Assembly: GCF_023273855.1 (NCBI RefSeq)
Contig: NZ_CP096884.1
Location: forward strand, 558,001-622,000
Direction of reading: 5' to 3'
Length of the DNA stretch: 64,000 nucleotides
Source: Seonamhaeicola sp. ML3
GTDB lineage: Bacteria > Bacteroidota > Bacteroidia > Flavobacteriales > Flavobacteriaceae
A program made the translations under genes and the position numbers. A model generated the notes under the pieces. The model saw nothing but the letters and a program-made list of their open reading frames with translations, was not told where the DNA came from and made no database searches. Of this stretch, positions 34,614 through 44,142 are shown piece after piece (the first letter of the stretch is position 1; every line of letters begins with the position of its first letter).

Positions 34614-35240
34614 ATGAAAAAAATTAGTTTGCTTTTATTAGCATTAATGCTAGTAACAACAGCTTGTAAAGATGAAAAAAAGGCAACCGATACAACAGAA
34701 AAAGAAGTCGTTAAAACCGAAAAATTTGTTGTAAAACCAGAAGCAACTTCTGTAAAATGGACGGCTTACAAAACAACAGAAAAAAAAGGTGTTGGCGGGG
34801 AATTTACATCGGTAAAATTTGATGTAAAAGAGGGCAGCTCTGCTCAAGAGGCTCTTAACAATTTAAAATTCTCTATTCCAATTAGTAGTTTGTTCACTAA
34901 TGATGCCACAAATACTAGAGATGCCAAAATCAAAACATTCTTCTTTGGAAAAATGCTCGATACCGATATGCTGAAAGGCACAATAAGTTATGATGGTGAC
35001 AAATGTTCTGCTGCACTTACTATGAATGGCGTTACCAACGACCTCCCTTTAGAGGTAAGTATTACAGACGGAAGACGCGTATCTATGACCGGTGTAATGA
35101 ACTTGGCAGAATGGGATGCACTTGATGCGCTTAGCGCACTAAATAAAGTATGTTACGATTTACATAAAGGCCCCGACGGTGTTAGTAAAACTTGGGAAGA
35201 CGTTGCTATTGAAGTAAGCACATACTTAAGAGACAAATAG
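34614..35240 (+). CDS. YceI-family lipoprotein
   Basis: A lipoprotein of about 208 residues. The signal peptide ends LVTTAC, giving an SPII site, then a charged KDEKKATDTTEK linker and a YceI lipocalin-like beta-barrel (VKWTAYKTTEKKGVGGEFTSVKFD; ATNTRDAKIKTFFFGKM). YceI proteins bind amphiphilic, often isoprenoid, ligands. I chose the ATG at 34614 because it starts the lipoprotein signal; an in-frame ORF opening at 34560 would overlap the predicted promoter. It lies 12 bp upstream of argE and is divergent from hemN. Confidence 0.88.
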   Translation: MKKISLLLLALMLVTTACKDEKKATDTTEKEVVKTEKFVVKPEATSVKWTAYKTTEKKGVGGEFTSVKFDVKEGSSAQEALNNLKFSIPISSLFTNDATNTRDAKIKTFFFGKMLDTDMLKGTISYDGDKCSAALTMNGVTNDLPLEVSITDGRRVSMTGVMNLAEWDALDALSALNKVCYDLHKGPDGVSKTWEDVAIEVSTYLRDK

Positions 35241-35252
35241 GTTAAAAACTTA

Positions 35253-36413
35253 ATGACCACCCAACAAATCCTTGAAAAGCTAGTTTCATTCCCAGTACTG
35301 GGCGGCGAAAGTAATTTAGAAATTATCCATTGGATAAAAGATTATATAGAAAGCTTTGGTATTACAACAAAATTGGTTCCCAATGAGCGTAATACCAAGG
35401 CTTCTTTGCATTGTAGAATGGGACCAGCGGTTGACGGAGGTGTTATCTTATCTGGCCATACCGATGTGGTTCCTGTAAAAGGTCAGCCCTGGGACTCCGA
35501 TCCTTTTACATTAACAGAAAAAGACGACAATAACCTTTATGGACGTGGCAGCTGCGACATGAAAGGCTTTTTAGCTTGCTGCTTAGCAGCACTACCTGAA
35601 ATAGTAAATAGTAAATTAAACAAACCATTATATTTCGCGTTCTCTTACGATGAAGAAATAGGCTGTTTGGCTGCCCCTGCACTTATAGAAGATATTAAAA
35701 AAACGTATTCTGAAATCCCTAAATATGCCATAATTGGTGAGCCATCCATGCTACAACCTATCATAGGGCAAAAAAGCATTCATATAATTGATATTAGTAT
35801 TACCGGATCCCAAGGGCATAGCAGCCGAATTAAACAGGAAGTTAGTGCTGTGCACGAAGCGGCACATATTATTCTTTGGGCCGAAGCTAAAATGAATGAA
35901 CTCATTAATACGGGCCGACTGGATGATAGATTCAATCCGCCACATTCCTCCCTGCATACAGGTCTAGTTAATGGTGGCATTGCACCAAATATTATTGCAA
36001 ACAAAGCCACTTTATCATTGGATATACGGTGTCTACCTCAAGATAATGCCGAAAGTCTCTATAAAGAACTCAAGGCTTTTTGTGAGCAAAGAGAAACTTT
36101 ACAACAATCGGTTTTTCCTAAATTTAATATTGAAGTGGTTGAAAACCACCCTATAGTACCGTCATTAAATACAAGTGAAAATTCTACTGTTGTAGACTTA
36201 ATAGGAAAAATAACAGGCAACTACAATTGGACAACCGTATCCTATGCCTCGGAAGCAGGTCATTTTTCCAATGCCGGTTTCGAAAGTATTATATGCGGAC
36301 CTGGATCTATAGCCCAAGCACACCGAGCTAACGAATTTATTTCTAAAGATCAATTAAACAAAGGATTGGAAATGATAAAAAACTTAGTTAGCCTAGAAGC
36401 AAACACACTTTAA
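35253..36413 (+). CDS. argE: Acetylornithine deacetylase (M20 family)
   Basis: A 386-residue M20 metallopeptidase-fold enzyme. The metal motifs are GHTDVVPV near residue 70, GRGSCDMKG near 95, DEEIGC near 132, and a late SEAGHFSNAGFESIICGPGS. The PWDSDPFTL segment after the first motif and the C-terminal block are those of ArgE, which releases acetate from N-acetylornithine in arginine synthesis. No other arginine genes are in the window, so a related N-acyl-amino-acid deacylase remains possible. It probably shares the YceI transcript. Confidence 0.85.
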   Translation: MTTQQILEKLVSFPVLGGESNLEIIHWIKDYIESFGITTKLVPNERNTKASLHCRMGPAVDGGVILSGHTDVVPVKGQPWDSDPFTLTEKDDNNLYGRGSCDMKGFLACCLAALPEIVNSKLNKPLYFAFSYDEEIGCLAAPALIEDIKKTYSEIPKYAIIGEPSMLQPIIGQKSIHIIDISITGSQGHSSRIKQEVSAVHEAAHIILWAEAKMNELINTGRLDDRFNPPHSSLHTGLVNGGIAPNIIANKATLSLDIRCLPQDNAESLYKELKAFCEQRETLQQSVFPKFNIEVVENHPIVPSLNTSENSTVVDLIGKITGNYNWTTVSYASEAGHFSNAGFESIICGPGSIAQAHRANEFISKDQLNKGLEMIKNLVSLEANTL

Positions 36414-36493
36414 TTCTTATGTTTTTTGTTTTCGAAAAAATTTAAAGCTAACTTCACAAAAAATCTTTAAAAAAAGAACCTAGCATTAATTAA

Positions 36494-37024
36494 ATGCAAT
36501 TAGAAACACTTGTTAAAAAATTTCAGGATAAAGACGAAAACGCTTTTGAATCACTATATAACATGTATAGCCAAAGTATTCATGGTGTTATTTTTAATAT
36601 TGTAAAAGATGATGCTTTAGCCGATGAAATAACCCAAGACGTGTTTATAAAAGCCTGGCATAAATCTAACTCTTATAATAGTGGTAAAGGCCGATTTTTT
36701 ACTTGGATTTTAAATATTGCTAGAAATGCAGCAATTGACAAAACACGTTCTAAAGACTTTAAGAAAAATAAGCAAAACCTTAATGCCGATTTTTTCGTAA
36801 ATATTATTGAAGCCTCTGATAATTTGGACAACAAAACCGATGCTATTGGCATTAAACAATTTGTAAGCAAACTAGCCGATAACTGTAAAAAAATCATAAC
36901 CCTACTATATTTTAAAGGATATACTCAAAGTGAAGCTTCAGAAACACTAAACATGCCTATAGGCACAATAAAAACTAGAAACCGAAATTGCATTAAAGAA
37001 CTTCGAAACATGGTTCTTAATTAA
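36494..37024 (+). CDS. ECF RNA polymerase sigma factor
   Basis: A 176-residue sigma-70-family protein with region 2 (ESLYNMYSQSIHGVIFNIVKDDALADEITQDVFIKAW and FTWILNIARNAAIDKTRSK, residues about 18-90) and region 4 (ITLLYFKGYTQSEASETLNMPIGTIKTRNRNCIKEL, about 134-172). There is no extra C-terminal domain. The gene three bases downstream encodes an RskA-like membrane anti-sigma, so this is a SigK-type ECF pair. The convergent DUF4331/TPR/TonB operon is a plausible target by position. Confidence 0.92.
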   Translation: MQLETLVKKFQDKDENAFESLYNMYSQSIHGVIFNIVKDDALADEITQDVFIKAWHKSNSYNSGKGRFFTWILNIARNAAIDKTRSKDFKKNKQNLNADFFVNIIEASDNLDNKTDAIGIKQFVSKLADNCKKIITLLYFKGYTQSEASETLNMPIGTIKTRNRNCIKELRNMVLN

Positions 37025-37027
37025 ACA

Positions 37028-37825
37028 ATGGATACAAAAGCATACATAGAATCTGGAATTTTAGAGCTATACGTAGCCGGCGTCCTCTCCAAAAAAGAAA
37101 ATGAAGAGATATATGCGCTTATGCAAAAACATCCTGAAATTTTACAAGAGGTTTTAGAAATTGAAAGTGCTGTGGTTAAACTTACTGCTGCGACTTCTTC
37201 ACATAACACGAATAAAAATATTCAGTATTTAAAACATAAGTTAGGTTTTAAAAACACCAAAGTAGTTTCAATAAAACCTAAGTACAATTGGCTGACTTAC
37301 ACCGGTTGGGCAGCTTCCATAATTTTAGGAGCTGGATTATTATGGACTATAAACCAAAATAATCAGTTAAAATCCGATATTAATGTTGCTACTATAAATG
37401 AACAATTATTAGAATCTGAAATAGAAAAAGCAAACAGTAATTTAAAAGATGCCAAACACCTTATTTCGGTTTTAAGGGATAGAAACATAATAGCTGTACC
37501 GCTTCCTGGACAAACCGCTTACCCAGATGCTTACGCCAAGGTTTATTGGGATAAAAATGCCAATAACATTTATTTAGATGCAGAAGGTTTACCCTTACCA
37601 CCAGAAGGCAAAGTTTACCAAGTTTGGTCTTTAACATTAAATCCTTTGAGCCCTACAAGCCTAGGAATACTCAATAACTTTAATACAGATGAAAATAAAA
37701 TATTTACCATAAGAAACACTAACCAATCTCAGGCATTTGGCATTACTTTAGAACCTGCTGGTGGTAGCTCATCACCTACTTTAGACCAACTTTACACCTT
37801 AGGTCTTGTTGAAAACAATTCTTAA
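37028..37825 (+). CDS. RskA-like anti-sigma factor
   Basis: A 265-residue protein. The N-terminal cytoplasmic part (residues 1-85; GILELYVAGVLSKKENEEIYALM) matches the sigma-binding region of RskA-type anti-sigmas. One transmembrane helix lies at about 92-112 (WAASIILGAGLLWTI), followed by a coiled stretch and a periplasmic RskA C-terminal domain (AKVYWDKNANNIYLDAEGLPLPPEGKVYQVWSL in part, then FGITLEPAGGSSSPT). It should hold the ECF sigma inactive until a periplasmic signal leads to its cleavage. It overlaps nothing and directly follows the sigma gene. Confidence 0.9.
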   Translation: MDTKAYIESGILELYVAGVLSKKENEEIYALMQKHPEILQEVLEIESAVVKLTAATSSHNTNKNIQYLKHKLGFKNTKVVSIKPKYNWLTYTGWAASIILGAGLLWTINQNNQLKSDINVATINEQLLESEIEKANSNLKDAKHLISVLRDRNIIAVPLPGQTAYPDAYAKVYWDKNANNIYLDAEGLPLPPEGKVYQVWSLTLNPLSPTSLGILNNFNTDENKIFTIRNTNQSQAFGITLEPAGGSSSPTLDQLYTLGLVENNS

Positions 37826-37867
37826 AAAAAGGAAAGCTACTAATTATTTCAAATTAAGTAACTTTCC
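37824..37867 (-). terminator. Terminator of the TonB-receptor operon
   Basis: Arms 37831-37841 (GGAAAGCTACT) and 37857-37867 pair with one mismatch around a 15-base loop. On the minus strand seven T follow (complement of 37824-37830). It lies between convergent units and overlaps the anti-sigma stop. Confidence 0.65.
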
Positions 37868-37936
37868 TAAGCAACAAACCAACCAAAAAAAACTAATACT
37901 TTTAATCTACAAAAGACGTTTAAAGATTTCTACTGT

Positions 37937-40171
37937 TTAAAATTTATAACTTATTACACCCTTTATGAAAAATGGTGTACCGGGCGTAAAATGAATTTCT
38001 TCAACAGGTGTTATTTCGTTTTGAAGTCTTGATTCTGTAGCAAATTGTGTTTCGTTCCACTCGGTGTCAAAAAGGTTTTCTATCACAACACCAAAAGTTA
38101 TATTTTTAATAGTGTAATTCGCATTAATATCAGTCACAAAATAACCATCGGCAACAATACTGTTATCTTCATTGGCAGGTCTATCATCTAAGTACCTATA
38201 GTTTATGCTTCCAGAAAACCCTTTATAATCTTGCAAAGACAAACCTCCAGTTACTGTGAAATCTGGGGCCAACGGAATGTAATCATTTCCTTCATCTTCA
38301 GCAGTACTTCGTGCTTTAGTATAGGTAGCATCGGTATTAAAATGAATATAGTCTGAAAACTGATAGCGAATACCGAAATCTACTCCATAACGTTCTGTTT
38401 TTCCGCTGGGTTCAACAACCCCGGCATCGCCCACATAAACAAATTCCTGTTCTAAAAACAAATACCAAAATGCAGTATTTAAGAGCAATTTTTGTGTTGG
38501 TTTCCAAATATTACCAAAATCAACACCATATGCTTTGGGCAAAATATTTTCTTGTGTATTGGTTACAACCACACGTGTATCGTTTGAGTGAAAACCAATG
38601 CCCGATTTTAAAAACCACTTTATGTTGTTATTAGCTGTGTAAAATAAGTTAAGCTTAGGGCTGAAAATCGTTTTGCCTTCAGATAACGTTTCACCAGTAT
38701 TGCTAAGTTTATCTTTGTAGATAAACTTATAATTATCTAACCTAACACCTGGTGTAAACGTAAATTTGCCTTTTGTAAATGCTGTATTAAAAAAAGCTGA
38801 TGTATTAGTTTGATTAATATCTCCTAACTGTACCGCTTCGTTTAATGTAGTTTTATTTATAGTTTTTGACAACTCATTATTATTCGAAATATCATACCTA
38901 AAAGACAACCCATAATTTAAATTCACCTCAATATCATTTAAAAATGTTTCGGTTGTAAAGGCGGTGTTCAAACCAAAAATATTGCGACTTTCCTTTTGTT
39001 TAATTTGGTCTCCGTTCTCCTCATCATCTAAAAAGAAGGTGAAATTTGAAAATAATTCGAAATTATAATTACTGTAAAAAGCGTTGGTTTTAAATATAGT
39101 GTTATCACTAACCTGTTTTGTTAAACTCACATTGAAATTAGTTCTGTCAGTAGTACCACCTTCAGTATCATCAATTGCGCCAAATCTTGAGATTAATCCG
39201 CTATTTACGGCTCGCACAGGAATTTGTCCCGAAGCATCCCAAGTACTTGTAAAATGCGAAGCTGTTAGCGTTATTTTATCGTTTGAAGGTGTGAATAACA
39301 CGTATTTTCCAAACATATTAAGTCTGTTGAAATTTTGTGGCGACTCAAAAGGACCATCACTTTGTAAATTTTCAATGGCTACGTATGCATGTTGGTTATT
39401 CACCTTATCAAGTAAATTAAACATACCCAATACACGTGACGTATTAAACTGCCCCAAACCAAATGAAATAGTACTGTTGTTTAAATAATCTTTGGTGGAA
39501 AAATCTACATATCCCGCAGTATTAAAATCGCCTTTATTGGCATAATATGGTCCTTTACCAAAATCTATTTTATTCACCGTTTCTGGTATTATAAAATGCA
39601 AATCACTATACCCTTGCCCATGAGAATGTGAGACCATATTTACTGGCATACCATCAACCGAAAGAGCTATATCTGTACCGTGATCTATATCAAAACCTCG
39701 TAAAAATATTTGTTCGGCTTTACCACCTCCTGCATGCTGCCCGATAATTAATCCGGGTACTTTACGTAATATTTCTTGTGATGACTTTACAGGATTTGTA
39801 TTTAAATCTAAATCGGTAACAGTGCTTAAGGCATTTAACTGCTCTGAAATCACCAATTCATCTAACGAATATACTTTTTCAGATAACTGAATGGTTATAT
39901 ACTCTTGCACATTCTCTAGATATATAATTTTTGTTTTGTAACCTAAAAGTCCAATTTTAATAGAATCACCAACTTTTGTGTCATTTAAAATAAACGTTCC
40001 TGTTTCTAGTGAATGAGCGTGACTTTTAGAGTTTAAATTATAAATATACGCGGCTTCTAAAGGTTGGTTTTTAGTGTTTAACACTTTCCCTTTAAGCTGC
40101 TGCGCGTTAGTTTTAACAAAAGCGAAAAGCACCAGTAAGCAAAGCCATATTTTGGTTAATTTAATTATCAT
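37937..40171 (-). CDS. TonB-dependent outer-membrane receptor
   Basis: A 744-residue receptor with a Sec signal peptide (ending TNAQ). Residues about 24-95 are a carboxypeptidase-D-like regulatory domain (LKGKVLNTKNQPLEAAYIYN). The plug follows (VKSSQEILRKVPGLIIGQHAGGGKAEQIFLRG), then a 22-strand barrel ending in F (VISYKF). The plug has a His-rich stretch, GMPVNMVSHSHGQGYSDLHF, often seen in receptors annotated for metal or metallophore uptake; specificity cannot be read from sequence. It is last in an operon after two DUF4331 genes and a TPR gene, 9 bp from the latter. Confidence 0.92.
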   Translation of the reverse strand: MIIKLTKIWLCLLVLFAFVKTNAQQLKGKVLNTKNQPLEAAYIYNLNSKSHAHSLETGTFILNDTKVGDSIKIGLLGYKTKIIYLENVQEYITIQLSEKVYSLDELVISEQLNALSTVTDLDLNTNPVKSSQEILRKVPGLIIGQHAGGGKAEQIFLRGFDIDHGTDIALSVDGMPVNMVSHSHGQGYSDLHFIIPETVNKIDFGKGPYYANKGDFNTAGYVDFSTKDYLNNSTISFGLGQFNTSRVLGMFNLLDKVNNQHAYVAIENLQSDGPFESPQNFNRLNMFGKYVLFTPSNDKITLTASHFTSTWDASGQIPVRAVNSGLISRFGAIDDTEGGTTDRTNFNVSLTKQVSDNTIFKTNAFYSNYNFELFSNFTFFLDDEENGDQIKQKESRNIFGLNTAFTTETFLNDIEVNLNYGLSFRYDISNNNELSKTINKTTLNEAVQLGDINQTNTSAFFNTAFTKGKFTFTPGVRLDNYKFIYKDKLSNTGETLSEGKTIFSPKLNLFYTANNNIKWFLKSGIGFHSNDTRVVVTNTQENILPKAYGVDFGNIWKPTQKLLLNTAFWYLFLEQEFVYVGDAGVVEPSGKTERYGVDFGIRYQFSDYIHFNTDATYTKARSTAEDEGNDYIPLAPDFTVTGGLSLQDYKGFSGSINYRYLDDRPANEDNSIVADGYFVTDINANYTIKNITFGVVIENLFDTEWNETQFATESRLQNEITPVEEIHFTPGTPFFIKGVISYKF

Positions 40172-40180
40172 AATCAGGCA

Positions 40181-41473
40181 TTAAATATTTTCAATTTTTT
40201 TTGTGGTAAGCGGACCTAGTTCAAAACTACTTTCTAACAACTCGTGTTTTATTTTTTTTGCTTCATCAAACTTTCCGTTAGCTTTATAAACTTCTGCTAA
40301 ATGATAAAGCGCTTCGGGTTCAAAGGTTTTTCCAACAACATGGTCTTCCATTATAGTTAAAGCCTTATCTTCTTGGTTATTGTTAAAATACACCCATGCT
40401 AACAAACTGTAAGTTTGCGGTGTTGCTCTGTTTTCCACTTCTGTATGAGCTGTATTAAGAGCTTTCATAAAATGTGAAGGCTCATCAGCGAGCAAAAGTA
40501 CATTATTAATATTATACATATCACCGTAAAAAGGGTTTTTAACGACCTCTCTAAACGAATTTAACTGCCTTTCTTTAAACTTATTATCACCTTTATAATC
40601 AGCTATTTCAGCTTTTAACAGGTAATAATCTGGTGAGTTGTGAGTTGATTTTATCGCTTCTAAAATATTTAAGGCTTCATCAGGATTTTTCTCATGTGAA
40701 TATACTATCCAAGCTATACCTTTTTTTGCATAAGCATTATTTGGATTTAATTGTAAGGCTTTTAAATAATGATTATACGAGGCCCTGATTTTACCAGCAT
40801 GCCCATAATAATCTGCTAAATTAGTATAGACCCATTGTTTCATGGTTTTGAGGTTTGAAGATTCAGCAATGTCTTTAGCGCGTTCCATATATCTGATGGT
40901 CGCTTCAAGATTACCCTCGTAATCTGACCACTTTGATAATCGGATTAAAAAATCAAAATCTGACAAATCTCTAATCTCAGTTAGGTAGGTTTTCGCTAAT
41001 TCATAATTACCCAATTCTAAATATACATCAAACATCATGCATTGTGTAGCTCTTAGATTTTCACCCACGATTTCGGCCTTTTTTAAAAGTTCTAAAGCTT
41101 CTTTAAATCTATGTTGTGAAATGTAGTTTCTTGCCAAACCTCTTAAGTAACTAGCATTTTTGTATTGCGTTTTTTTATTAGCTTCGGCTAGATATTGTCC
41201 AGCTTTAACTAAATACTCTATATTACCTGTTTCATTAAACAAAACAGATTGAGATGCTGCAAGTTTTACTAAATAAGGGAATTGATTTGGTTCTTTTTCT
41301 AGCTTTTCTTCCCAAAAGATGGCATCCTTATTTGCTAAATGTAGCACCTCATTTTCTGTTGTATTTAAAAACGCATTGTAATGTGCTTTTTGAGTTATTC
41401 TTTGCGAAGTATCATTACAACTACTTGTAATTATAATAATAGCAAGTAGTAATATTTTTTTTGTGGTCTGCAT
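40181..41473 (-). CDS. TPR-repeat lipoprotein
   Basis: A 430-residue protein with an SPII signal peptide (residues 1-18, ITSSC) and at least six TPR-like helical pairs (for example YLRGLARNYISQHRFKEALELLKKA and AYAKKGIAWIVYSHEKNPDEALNIL). The C-terminal repeat YHLAEVYKANGKFDEAKKIK is the clearest. It is likely a periplasmic-facing scaffold. No enzymatic domain is seen. It is third in the DUF4331 operon, between the two DUF4331 genes and the TonB receptor. Confidence 0.85.
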   Translation of the reverse strand: MQTTKKILLLAIIIITSSCNDTSQRITQKAHYNAFLNTTENEVLHLANKDAIFWEEKLEKEPNQFPYLVKLAASQSVLFNETGNIEYLVKAGQYLAEANKKTQYKNASYLRGLARNYISQHRFKEALELLKKAEIVGENLRATQCMMFDVYLELGNYELAKTYLTEIRDLSDFDFLIRLSKWSDYEGNLEATIRYMERAKDIAESSNLKTMKQWVYTNLADYYGHAGKIRASYNHYLKALQLNPNNAYAKKGIAWIVYSHEKNPDEALNILEAIKSTHNSPDYYLLKAEIADYKGDNKFKERQLNSFREVVKNPFYGDMYNINNVLLLADEPSHFMKALNTAHTEVENRATPQTYSLLAWVYFNNNQEDKALTIMEDHVVGKTFEPEALYHLAEVYKANGKFDEAKKIKHELLESSFELGPLTTKKIENI

Positions 41474-41566
41474 ATTTTTTATTTTTTTTTATTGATACTC
41501 TTTTTAAAGTCGTTGTAAAATAACCTCAAGGACATTAAAACATACCTTGAGGCTAATTATTTTATT

Positions 41567-42118
41567 TTACCAAGGTGAGGCTAAATAAGGGAAAGAGGCT
41601 AAAAAAGGTTTATCGTTTGCATCAACATTATCATTAGATAACCCTGGGTTTTCTGTAAAATCTTCACCTCCAAAGATTAGCAAAAGTTCTACTGTAATAA
41701 CATCGTCTACCAAAGCTCTTCCCGTTAAAACATTTGTTCCATCGAAAAATGTTGTTGTTCCATCCAGAGAAACATTTAAAACATCTGTAGCTAAAAGCCC
41801 TGTAAATGCTGCTGCATCTAAACCTAGCGCATTAGTATCTCCATTGTTTGAAAACGCAGGACTAAGCGCCGTTAGATTAGTTTGAAACATACTTTGAAAA
41901 GCAGCATTTTGTTGAGATGGCACTGTTACATTGAATGTGTCTTTACTATCCGATGATACAAAAACTGTGTTTACTGCTGGCCTACCCATTTGATCTTTTT
42001 GCGTATAGGTTCCAGAAAAATCTATTGGCTCTGGTAGAATGACATCATCACTGTTAGAACAATTAAAAACTGTTAATACCATAACCATAAAGACTGTTAA
42101 TATTTTAATATTTTTCAT
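41567..42118 (-). CDS. DUF4331 family lipoprotein, C-terminal-half type
   Basis: A 183-residue lipoprotein (signal peptide ending TVFNC). After a short linker it carries GTYTQKDQMGRPAVNTVFV, then LLATDVLNVSLDG, LTGRALVDDVITVELLLIFGG and the terminal FPYLASPW. These are the blocks of the C-terminal half of DUF4331 proteins; the N-terminal DHIDAP block is missing and is found in the gene just upstream. Function is unknown. I infer the two halves act together outside the cytoplasm. The gene is 24 bp downstream of its partner and 93 bp upstream of the TPR gene. Confidence 0.78.
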   Translation of the reverse strand: MKNIKILTVFMVMVLTVFNCSNSDDVILPEPIDFSGTYTQKDQMGRPAVNTVFVSSDSKDTFNVTVPSQQNAAFQSMFQTNLTALSPAFSNNGDTNALGLDAAAFTGLLATDVLNVSLDGTTTFFDGTNVLTGRALVDDVITVELLLIFGGEDFTENPGLSNDNVDANDKPFLASFPYLASPW

Positions 42119-42142
42119 AATTTAAATTTTTAGTTGTGTTTG

Positions 42143-42793
42143 TTATTTTCTTTTAGCTTCAACCCAAGTATTAATAGTGCCACTGCCACCAATCATAGGT
42201 TTTGGCACTTCAACTATTACAGACATTACGTTTGTGCCTGCAAAGGTATCTGCCCCGGGGTTGTTAAAACTCGTGGCGTTACCTGCAATAATTTCGGAAT
42301 ATTGGGCAAAATCCATAAAAAAGGGATCGTCCCTAGGACCTGCAAAAAATGACATACCATTATTAGTTGCTATTATGGCAGAAGAACCGTAAGGTGTAAT
42401 ATCTACAACACCTCCTACAGTAGCATTCACTTGTATTACACTATTTAAACCTGTTGAAGAAGGCTGTATCGGACCAAAGAAATACATTTTACCATCCCTT
42501 GGAATGGCTTGAATCACCAAATCTTCAACACTATCTCCTGTAGTATCAATATTAAATTCTACTAATACATTTTCGTCAAAGCTGGCTGTTGATGTTCCTG
42601 AAGGACTCAATAAACCTTGTAGATTAGCTACAAACACTAAGTTATCTGTATTCTCCGCCTGAAAGGCATAAAAATCGGTAATATCACTTGTGCCACCCTG
42701 TACGCTTGGAGCATCAATATGATCTGCCGCTACCACTATTAAACCTATTACGGTTATAATAGTTATTCCTAGAACATTTCTAATTTTTTTCAT
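42143..42793 (-). CDS. DUF4331 family protein, N-terminal-half type
   Basis: A 216-residue exported protein with a hydrophobic N-terminus (residues 5-22). The DUF4331 opening motif AADHIDAPSVQGGTSDITDFYAF follows directly, then LEFN-like strands, FFAGPRDDPFFMDF and NVMSVIVEVPKPMIG. In other bacteria a single longer DUF4331 protein contains these blocks followed by the C-terminal ones; here the protein ends after the first half. It is first in the operon. The 107-bp divergent gap to the LETM1-like gene should hold its promoter, but I see no clear TAnnTTTG element, which is compatible with an ECF-type promoter. Confidence 0.8.
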   Translation of the reverse strand: MKKIRNVLGITIITVIGLIVVAADHIDAPSVQGGTSDITDFYAFQAENTDNLVFVANLQGLLSPSGTSTASFDENVLVEFNIDTTGDSVEDLVIQAIPRDGKMYFFGPIQPSSTGLNSVIQVNATVGGVVDITPYGSSAIIATNNGMSFFAGPRDDPFFMDFAQYSEIIAGNATSFNNPGADTFAGTNVMSVIVEVPKPMIGGSGTINTWVEAKRK

Positions 42794-42900
42794 AATTCTT
42801 GATTTTAGTTAAATTAAAACTCTGTTTAATGTGAATACCTACGTAAAAACAAAAAGAGCGGTTTTGTTAAAATTTTGTTAATGCAATTAGTTTTTAGATT

Positions 42901-44121
42901 ATGCTACCAATGCATTACATTTACAATAGCATTAAAAACACCTTTTCAATGAACCCATCTGCTCAAGGTTGGATTAAAAAATTATTACTAGAAGTTTCTG
43001 AAAATGATGCTTTTCTAAATGTTGAGGACACCTATTTTTACGATGCATTGCGAGGTTGTGGATTTATTTATGGCAATAATTTAGATGTTATACTTGCTGT
43101 TGTTGACAAAAAAGATTTCACTGAAGAAGAAATATCCAAGACCAACTTACTTTTGGCATTGCTCTACACACATCATAACGCTAACACTAACACCAATTTT
43201 GTAGACAGTGCTATCGATTTTTACTCCTCAATAAACGAATTGAAAATCTCTTTTTTGCAAGGTTTACTAGGCGGGAAAAAATCTAGTGAAAAATTAGAAA
43301 AAATAATTCACAAGCGCACACAAATTGACGCCAATGCACTCACAAAGAACTTCAAATATTTTATTATCAATGCGCTTTTATACTTAGACGTTCTAGCCTA
43401 CTCTGAATTTTTGAAGAAAGCATCTATTTCAATAGACTATCTTAGAAATTTGGAAGCCTCTATAGAAGCTATTATAATGAATGTTTTAAACTCTAAATCA
43501 TTCAAAAACAAATACGATGAAAGTCTTATAAAATTATTCGAGTCTTCGTTGAGGTATCACGACTCAAAAGCTCTTGGCTACAAAAGTGCTATAACTAATA
43601 TAACATCTCACTTAGAAAAAAATTACATTTTGGATTTGGCCTGTATGGCTACTTGGACGGATAAAAAAATTGACAAAAATGAACAACGCTTTTTAGTAAC
43701 CCTTGGTACAGACTTGAACATTTCTAAAGATAGAATAAGGGAGTCTATTTCTTCAGTAAACCTATTTTATTCGGTCAATAAAGACAATATAGCATTATTG
43801 AGTTCCAAGAATATTGTACAGAGTTTTTACACAAACTCCAGCAATATGGTATCCAAGCTTATTTCTAGAAATAGAAAACGCTTATACCGAGAACTTTTAG
43901 ACAGTAAAGAGCTTATGGTGCTGCTAACACAATCTACAGTTAGGGACTTAAGCCAAGATGAACAGAAAAAAGTACAAGAACAGCTACTAGATATTTTTAA
44001 ATCCATACCTAGTTTAGCAATTTTCATGTTACCCGGCGGAGCGCTATTACTACCCTTGGTCATTAAATTTATCCCGAAACTTTTACCATCTGCCTTTGAT
44101 GAAAATAGGATTGATGATTAA
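42901..44121 (+). CDS. LETM1-related protein
   Basis: A 406-residue mainly helical protein with no signal peptide. The C-terminal 50 residues (LLDIFKSIPSLAIFMLPGGALLLPLVIKFIPKLLPSAF in pieces) match the conserved core of LETM1-like proteins, including the FMLPGG and IPKLLPSAF strings. A hydrophobic helix at about 370-395 may anchor it. The middle has TerB-like character (LDLACMATWTDKKIDKNEQRFLVTLG). Flavobacterial homologues are named LETM1-related biofilm-associated proteins, but mechanism is unknown. It is first in an operon with NlpC/P60 and ComEC, 21-22 bp between genes. Confidence 0.8.
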   Translation: MLPMHYIYNSIKNTFSMNPSAQGWIKKLLLEVSENDAFLNVEDTYFYDALRGCGFIYGNNLDVILAVVDKKDFTEEEISKTNLLLALLYTHHNANTNTNFVDSAIDFYSSINELKISFLQGLLGGKKSSEKLEKIIHKRTQIDANALTKNFKYFIINALLYLDVLAYSEFLKKASISIDYLRNLEASIEAIIMNVLNSKSFKNKYDESLIKLFESSLRYHDSKALGYKSAITNITSHLEKNYILDLACMATWTDKKIDKNEQRFLVTLGTDLNISKDRIRESISSVNLFYSVNKDNIALLSSKNIVQSFYTNSSNMVSKLISRNRKRLYRELLDSKELMVLLTQSTVRDLSQDEQKKVQEQLLDIFKSIPSLAIFMLPGGALLLPLVIKFIPKLLPSAFDENRIDD

Positions 44122-44142
44122 CAGTAATTTACAATCAAAAAA

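Noticed and set aside
39084-39488. 134-codon plus-strand frame inside the TonB receptor gene
   Set aside because: Antisense to a clear receptor coding sequence with no promoter or start context of its own.
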